Below, in pieces: positions 5,674-9,413 of a DNA stretch of 9,413 bases; position 1 is the first letter of the stretch, and each line of letters begins with the position of its first letter. The position numbers were made by a program, and so were the translations under genes. This stretch comes from an uncultured Lachnospiraceae bacterium (GTDB lineage Bacteria; Bacillota; Clostridia; Lachnospirales; Lachnospiraceae): NCBI GenBank assembly GCA_902783445.1, contig CACZQX010000065.1, forward strand, positions 1 to 9,413, in the 5' to 3' direction. The notes beneath the pieces were generated by a model, which worked only from the letters and a program-made list of their open reading frames with translations, ran no database searches and was not told the origin of the DNA.

Positions 5674-6894
5674 TTATTTATTTTTGTTTTCGGCTTCTTT
5701 CATTGCACGAACCTTAAGTGATAAACCAAAGAGGTTAATGAAGCCTTCCGCATCGTGGTGATCGTAAAGATCGCCTGTTGTAAAGCTTGCAAGAGATTCG
5801 CTGTAAAGTGAATATGGTGAAGTTGTACCTGCTTTAATGATGTTACCTTTGTAAAGCTTGAATTTAACTTCACCTGTAACATTTTCCTGTGTTGATTCAA
5901 CAAAAGCGATTAAAGCCTTGCAAAGAGGAGTGAACCATTTACCTTCGTAAACCACATCCGCAAGTTTGTTTGCGATTTCTTTTTTAACGGTAAGTGTAGC
6001 ACGGTCCAAAATAAGCTCTTCAAGCTGTGTATGAGCTTCCATGAGGATTGTACCGCCCGGAGTTTCATAAACACCACGTGATTTCATACCAACAACGCGG
6101 TTTTCTACTATATCAACAATACCGATGCCGTGCTTTCCGCCAAGAGCGTTGAGCTTGCGAATAATGTCGGCAACTTTCATTTTTTCGCCGTTTACCGAAA
6201 CAGGAACACCTTTTTCAAACTGCATTGTAACATATTCGCCTTCTTCAGGTGCTTTTTCCGGAGAAACACCAAGCATAAGAAGGTGGTCGTAGTTTGGCTC
6301 AACAGCAGGATCTTCAAGTTCTAAGCCTTCGTGGCTGATATGCCAAAGGTTACGATCACGGCTGTAGCTTTGTGATGCATCAAAAGGAAGGTCAATGCCG
6401 TGAGCTTTGCAGTAAGCGATTTCATCTTCACGTGACTGCATTTTCCATGTTTCGTTGCAACGCCATGGAGCAATTATTTTAAGATCCGGTGCCAATGCTT
6501 TGATACCAAGCTCAAAACGTACCTGGTCATTACCTTTACCCGTTGCACCGTGGCAAATGGCAACAGCGCCTTCTTTTCTTGCGATTTCAACAAGTCGTTT
6601 TGCAATAACAGGACGAGCCATTGATGTACCGAGTAAGTACTTGTTTTCGTATATTGCATTTGCTTTAACGCAAGGCATAATGTAATCTTCGGCAAATTCG
6701 TCTGTTAAATCTTCTATATATAATTTAGCGGCTCCGGAAAGTTTTGCTCTTTCTTCAAGACCCGTAAGTTCATCTTCCTGACCTACATTTGCGCAAACGC
6801 AAATAACGTCGTAATCATAATTTTCTTTTAACCAAGGGATGATAGCCGTTGTATCGAGACCACCCGAGTAAGCAAGAATAACTTTTTCTTTCAT
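5674..6894 (-). CDS. argG: Argininosuccinate synthase
   Basis: ArgG joins citrulline and aspartate using ATP, giving argininosuccinate, AMP and pyrophosphate, in the cytoplasm. The 406-residue length is standard. The N-type ATP-pyrophosphatase loop AYSGGLDTT is at residues 8-16. The family signature GATGKGNDQVRFE is at 116-128, and the substrate-site stretch SRDRNLW is at 178-184. I chose the ATG at 6892-6894 because it starts the conserved MKEKVILAYSGG and has AGGAGG eight bases upstream; the upstream in-frame ATG at 6933 would add 13 residues across that binding site. The gene stands alone on the minus strand and is followed by a terminator, so argH is not cotranscribed. It diverges from argC, sharing an operator-rich spacer. 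Confidence 0.97.
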   Translation of the reverse strand: MKEKVILAYSGGLDTTAIIPWLKENYDYDVICVCANVGQEDELTGLEERAKLSGAAKLYIEDLTDEFAEDYIMPCVKANAIYENKYLLGTSMARPVIAKRLVEIARKEGAVAICHGATGKGNDQVRFELGIKALAPDLKIIAPWRCNETWKMQSREDEIAYCKAHGIDLPFDASQSYSRDRNLWHISHEGLELEDPAVEPNYDHLLMLGVSPEKAPEEGEYVTMQFEKGVPVSVNGEKMKVADIIRKLNALGGKHGIGIVDIVENRVVGMKSRGVYETPGGTILMEAHTQLEELILDRATLTVKKEIANKLADVVYEGKWFTPLCKALIAFVESTQENVTGEVKFKLYKGNIIKAGTTSPYSLYSESLASFTTGDLYDHHDAEGFINLFGLSLKVRAMKEAENKNK

Positions 6895-6902
6895 TATTAA
6901 TT

Positions 6903-6908
6903 CCTCCT
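6903..6908 (-). promoter_or_regulatory. argG ribosome binding site
   Basis: Read on the minus strand this is AGGAGG, eight bases before the argG ATG. It fixes the start of argG and rules out the longer in-frame reading from 6933. Confidence 0.85.
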
Positions 6909-6916
6909 GTATAAAA

Positions 6917-6934
6917 AATGCATAAAATTGCAAA
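6917..6934. promoter_or_regulatory. Candidate ARG box in the argG leader
   Basis: On the minus strand TTTGCAATTTTATGCATT fits the general ARG-box pattern TNTGNATWWWWATNCANA at most fixed positions, missing at the seventh and last. It lies between the predicted argG transcription start and its ribosome binding site. ArgR/AhrC bound here with arginine could block transcription. The assignment is by pattern only, and the AT-rich spacer raises the chance background. Confidence 0.45.
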
Positions 6935-6953
6935 TCATTTTTTGTCTGTAGCT

Positions 6954-6982
6954 AATATACACCATCTAAAAATAAATTGCAA
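6954..6982 (-). promoter_or_regulatory. Predicted sigma-A promoter of argG
   Basis: On the minus strand, TTGCAA (plus coordinates 6977-6982) and TATATT (6954-6959) are separated by 17 bases, the ideal spacing. Transcription would start near 6947, giving a leader of about 50 bases that contains the candidate ARG box. Confidence 0.5.
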
Positions 6983-6990
6983 GTGCCAAT

Positions 6991-7004
6991 TTGATAATTA
7001 TTCA
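6991..7004. promoter_or_regulatory. Candidate ARG box in the middle of the argG-argC spacer
   Basis: TTGATAATTATTCA differs at two positions from the symmetric ARG-box core TGAATAATTATTCA. It lies eight bases upstream of the argG -35 element and about 28 bases upstream of the argC -35 element. From there it could influence both promoters, as paired ARG boxes do for ArgR hexamers. It is a pattern match only. Confidence 0.4.
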
Positions 7005-7031
7005 TTAAATTTAAATTTATATAAATTCCTG

Positions 7032-7060
7032 TTGCTTTATATGCAATGTGGTTGTATAAT
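7032..7060 (+). promoter_or_regulatory. Predicted sigma-A promoter of argC-GNAT-argJ with overlapping dyad
   Basis: TTGCTT (7032-7037) and a perfect TATAAT (7055-7060) are 17 bases apart. A dyad TTGC-N7-GCAA at 7032-7046 covers the -35 element and resembles a weak ARG box, so a repressor bound there would occlude polymerase. Transcription would start near 7067, leaving a leader of about 93 bases. Confidence 0.55.
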
Positions 7061-7078
7061 TATTAAGGTAAATCCAAG

Positions 7079-7127
7079 GTCGGATATAGGAATGACTGAT
7101 TTTTGTGGCATTTTCGACTTATCCGAC
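7079..7127 (+). promoter_or_regulatory. Structured argC leader: 8-bp stem enclosing a short peptide frame
   Basis: GTCGGATA (7079-7086) is complementary to TATCCGAC (7120-7127), with a 33-base loop and only A-rich sequence after it. It is therefore not a simple terminator. The loop and right arm contain a 12-codon frame (7092-7130) reading MTDFCGIFDLSD. It holds no arginine codon, which argues against classical arginine attenuation. Confidence 0.35.
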
Positions 7128-7159
7128 TAAAAAATAACAAATATGAAAGAAGGATTAAA

Positions 7160-8200
7160 ATGATTAAGGCCGGAATTATTGGTGCAACAGGATATGCCGG
7201 AGCCGAACTCGTAAGACTGCTTACGGCTCATAAAAACGTAGAAATAGTATGGTATGGCTCAAGAAGCTATATTGATAAAAGATTCAGTGAAGTGTTTGGA
7301 AACTTCTTTAATATAGTAGATGAAAAATGTTTGGATGATAATATGGATGAATTAAGCAAAATGGCGGATGTTATCTTTACCGCAACGCCGCAAGGCTTTT
7401 GCTCGTCTCTTGTTAAGGAAGATATTTTAAAGAACACAAAAATAATTGATTTGAGTGCGGATTATCGTATCAAAGATGTTGATATTTACGAAAAATGGTA
7501 CGGTCTCAAACATCCGACACCGGAGTTTATAAAAGAAGCGGTTTACGGACTTTGCGAAGTTAACAGAGAAAGTATTAAAAATGCTCGCTTGCTTGCAAAT
7601 CCGGGTTGTTATCCGACATGTTCAACACTTTCGATTTATCCTTTATTAAAAGAAGGAATTATCGATGCATCAACAATTATCATCGATGCGAAATCGGGTA
7701 CATCCGGTGCGGGACGCGGAGCCAAAGTTAACAATCTTTTCTGCGAAGTTAACGAAAACATAAAAGCATACGGTGTGGCAACTCATCGTCACACACCTGA
7801 AATAGAGGAACAACTTTCCTATGCGGCAGGCGAAAAGGTATTGCTTAACTTCACACCTCACCTTGTGCCTATGAACAGAGGCATTTTGGTTACCGCATAT
7901 GCAAGCCTTAAGAAAAAAGTTTCATATGGTGAAGTTAAAAGCATTTACGAATCATATTATAAAGATGAAACTTTTATACGCTTGCTTGATGAAAATGTTT
8001 GCCCTGAGACACGCTTCGTTGAAGGCAGCAATTTTGTGGATATTAATTTTAAAATCGATGAAAGAACAAATCGCATAATCATGATGGGTGCCATCGATAA
8101 CCTTATTAAGGGTGCTGCGGGTCAGGCCGTTCAAAATATGAATATAATGTTCGGACTTGACGAGACCGAAGGTCTTATGCAGTTGCCGATGTTCCCATAA
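7160..8200 (+). CDS. argC: N-acetyl-gamma-glutamyl-phosphate reductase
   Basis: ArgC reduces N-acetylglutamyl phosphate to N-acetylglutamate semialdehyde with NADPH, the third step of the acetylated ornithine pathway. The 346-residue length is normal. The N-terminal Rossmann loop GATGYAG lies at residues 8-14. The catalytic cysteine is C150 in NPGCYPT, and the active-site histidine region is THRHTPE (H209/H211). SGTSGAGR at about 179-186 is another family signature. The ATG at 7160 is chosen because it begins the conserved MIKAGIIGATG and has GAAGGA five bases upstream (7149-7154); reading from 7103 would add 19 unrelated residues. It is the first gene of a plus-strand operon with the GNAT gene and argJ. 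Confidence 0.97.
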   Translation: MIKAGIIGATGYAGAELVRLLTAHKNVEIVWYGSRSYIDKRFSEVFGNFFNIVDEKCLDDNMDELSKMADVIFTATPQGFCSSLVKEDILKNTKIIDLSADYRIKDVDIYEKWYGLKHPTPEFIKEAVYGLCEVNRESIKNARLLANPGCYPTCSTLSIYPLLKEGIIDASTIIIDAKSGTSGAGRGAKVNNLFCEVNENIKAYGVATHRHTPEIEEQLSYAAGEKVLLNFTPHLVPMNRGILVTAYASLKKKVSYGEVKSIYESYYKDETFIRLLDENVCPETRFVEGSNFVDINFKIDERTNRIIMMGAIDNLIKGAAGQAVQNMNIMFGLDETEGLMQLPMFP

Positions 8201-8217
8201 AACAGATTTGTTTATAT

Positions 8218-8242
8218 TAAAGGGGAAGACACTAAAGGGGAA
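8218..8242 (+). repeat. Direct repeat TAAAGGGGAA, two copies 15 bases apart
   Basis: TAAAGGGGAA occurs at 8218-8227 and again at 8233-8242, in the gap between argC and the GNAT gene. Both look like ribosome binding sites, but neither has a useful start codon at normal distance: the GTG after the second reads three codons before a stop. It may be chance or a small regulatory duplication. Confidence 0.35.
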
Positions 8243-8266
8243 TTAAGTGCAAGGATGAAATGATTT

Positions 8267-8710
8267 ATGGTTAGAACAATGACAATAAATGATTACGAAA
8301 ACGTGGAAAAACTTTGGAAAAAGATAAAAGGTTTTGTAATCAGAAGCATTGATGATTCGAAAGACGGAATAGAGCGCTTTTTAAAGCGTAATCCCACAAC
8401 ATGCGTGGTTGCCGAAGAAGAGGGACGCATTGTGGGAAGCATTCTTTGCGGTCATGACGGAAGAAAAGGTTGCATGTATCATGTATGCGTGGATCCGGAC
8501 TTCAGACGCAAAGGAATAGGTAAATCCATGGTATTATATGCCATAGATAAACTTCAGGAAGAAAAAATCAATGATGTTTCCATTATTGCATTTACCGCAA
8601 ACGATATCGGAAATGCATTCTGGAAAAAGCTCGGTTGGGAATTAAGATGTGATATTAATTCTTACGAAGTTGAGCTTAACAAGGAAAACGTAAGAACGGT
8701 TAATAAATAA
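8267..8710 (+). CDS. GNAT-family N-acetyltransferase in the arg operon
   Basis: The 147-residue protein is a single GNAT domain using acetyl-CoA. The acetyl-CoA binding motif A is clear at about residues 73-87 (HVCVDPDFRRKGIGKSMV, with R-R-K-G-I-G). The preceding strand is VVAEEEGRIVGSILCGHDGR. Near the C-terminus, TANDIGNAFWKKLGWELR matches the usual N-x-x-A-x-x-F/W-x-x-x-G-W motif. The whole resembles the YpeA-like subgroup of small GNATs. Its place between argC and argJ suggests a link to acetylated arginine intermediates, possibly N-acetylglutamate synthesis (a short ArgA substitute), but many small GNATs modify other targets. AAGGA lies 11 bases before the ATG, a weak spacing; a second ATG at 8279 is possible. 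It is 66 bases from argC and 25 from argJ. Confidence 0.85.
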   Translation: MVRTMTINDYENVEKLWKKIKGFVIRSIDDSKDGIERFLKRNPTTCVVAEEEGRIVGSILCGHDGRKGCMYHVCVDPDFRRKGIGKSMVLYAIDKLQEEKINDVSIIAFTANDIGNAFWKKLGWELRCDINSYEVELNKENVRTVNK

Positions 8711-8735
8711 AAATGCTTTTGAAAGAGGAATTAAA

Positions 8736-9413
8736 ATGAAAGTAATCGAAGGTGGAGTAACAGCATCAAAAGGTTTTAAGGCTGCTGTTTGCGCAGCGGA
8801 AATCAAATACAAAGGAAGAACGGACATGGCAGCTCTTGTAAGCGACAGCCCATGTAAATGCGCAGGAACTTTTACCACAAATATTGTAAAGGCAGCGCCG
8901 GTTATTTGGGACAAAAACATTGTTGAAAACAGCGAGTTCGGCCAAGCCGTTATTATAAACTCCGGTATTGCAAATGCATGCACCGGCGAAAAAGGAATGC
9001 AATATTGCAAAGAAACCGCCGAAGCCGTGGAAAAAGCTTACGGTATAAACAAAGATTATGTTTTCGTTGCGTCAACGGGAGTTATCGGCATGCAAATACC
9101 GATAGACCGCATTTGCAATGGCGTAAACATGATGAAAGATAAATTCGATTATTCTTTGGAAGCCGGCACAAATGCTTCAAAGGCGATTATGACCACGGAT
9201 ACGGTTAATAAAGAAGTGGCTGTTTCTTTTGAAATAAACGGAAAAGAAGTTCACCTCGGTGGAATGTGCAAAGGATCCGGTATGATTCATCCTAATATGT
9301 GCACAATGCTTGGATTTGTAACCAGCGATATTAATATATCAAAATCCTTGTTAAAAGAAGCACTCTCTGAAAGCGTAAAAGACACATATAATATGGTTTC
9401 CGTCGATGGTGAT
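8736..9413 (+). CDS. argJ: Bifunctional ornithine acetyltransferase / N-acetylglutamate synthase ArgJ (3'-truncated by the window)
   Basis: ArgJ moves the acetyl group from N-acetylornithine to glutamate, recycling it; bifunctional forms also make N-acetylglutamate from acetyl-CoA. I translated 226 residues open to the window edge, about 55 percent of the usual roughly 400. The start MKVIEGGVTASKGF is typical. Family motifs are INSGIANACTG (74-84), the oxyanion-hole region STGVIG (113-118, T114-G115), MTTDT (152-156) and GGMCKGSGMIHPN (175-187). The self-cleavage site reads CTML with nucleophile T190; the residue before the scissile bond is Cys rather than the common Ala. AGAGGA lies six bases before the ATG. 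argB and argD would be expected next. Whether it is mono- or bifunctional cannot be told from this part. Confidence 0.95.
   Translation, partial: MKVIEGGVTASKGFKAAVCAAEIKYKGRTDMAALVSDSPCKCAGTFTTNIVKAAPVIWDKNIVENSEFGQAVIINSGIANACTGEKGMQYCKETAEAVEKAYGINKDYVFVASTGVIGMQIPIDRICNGVNMMKDKFDYSLEAGTNASKAIMTTDTVNKEVAVSFEINGKEVHLGGMCKGSGMIHPNMCTMLGFVTSDINISKSLLKEALSESVKDTYNMVSVDGD

Noticed and set aside
6895..6933. Longer argG start at 6933
   Set aside because: The extra 13 residues would be encoded across the strong AGGAGG binding site of the downstream start and match nothing in ArgG N-termini.
6918..7130. Open frame of 70 codons on the plus strand across the argG-argC spacer
   Set aside because: It has no ribosome binding site, covers predicted promoters and operators, and its product has no recognisable features. 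Only its last 12 codons are mentioned, as a possible leader peptide.
7103..7159. Longer argC start at 7103
   Set aside because: The added residues precede the conserved N-terminal Rossmann start, and GAAGGA sits correctly before the ATG at 7160.
8642..9010. 122-codon antisense frame opposite the GNAT end and argJ start
   Set aside because: Both sense genes are clearly identified and the antisense product resembles no family.
9096..9105. ACCGATAG-like sequence as a sigma-28 -10 element in argJ
   Set aside because: No TAAA-type -35 element stands at the required spacing, and it lies within the conserved coding sequence of a metabolic gene.

Overview
The window is AT-rich and compact. Most genes have purine-rich ribosome binding sites, and starts and stops often abut or overlap by one base. 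This, together with the gene content, points to a motile Gram-positive anaerobe of the Clostridia, most likely Lachnospiraceae-like. That placement is inferred from gene order and protein style, not from a marker gene.

Region 1 (1-5500, + strand) is the distal end of a large fla/che operon. It starts with ten codons of an upstream gene (possibly cheW), followed by cheC, cheD, a small two-helix membrane protein with an acidic tail, the motility sigma factor (sigD/fliA), and the DUF342 flagellar assembly protein FapA. Three genes of poorer definition follow: a 104-residue charged protein, a membrane-anchored coiled-coil protein with a C-terminal helix-turn-helix that resembles B. subtilis SwrB, and a membrane-anchored protein that keeps only the LysM-like N-terminal domain of the MltG/YceG family. 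CheC and CheD form the adaptation and dephosphorylation branch of chemotaxis. SigD drives late flagellar and chemotaxis genes. FapA and the SwrB-like protein probably act in flagellar assembly. The cheC-cheD-membrane protein-sigD run is joined by stop/start contacts of zero or one base, which suggests translational coupling.

Region 2 (5501-5673) separates two convergent units. It holds a rho-independent terminator after the motility operon, a 13-codon mini-ORF behind a strong Shine-Dalgarno sequence, and a perfect 17-bp inverted repeat that can terminate both strands.

Region 3 (5674-9413) is an arginine biosynthesis locus. argG lies on the minus strand and is divergent from a plus-strand argC - GNAT acetyltransferase - argJ operon. 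argJ runs off the end of the window. The 265-bp divergent spacer carries a recognisable promoter for each direction, three ARG-box-like operators and a structured argC leader. ArgC and ArgJ act on the acetylated intermediates. The GNAT enzyme between them may be an N-acetylglutamate synthase or may be unrelated. ArgG catalyses the penultimate step, from citrulline to argininosuccinate.

I see no mobile element, CRISPR array, tRNA or rRNA. The least explained parts are the three or four small accessory proteins embedded in the motility operon and the layered regulation of the arg spacer.
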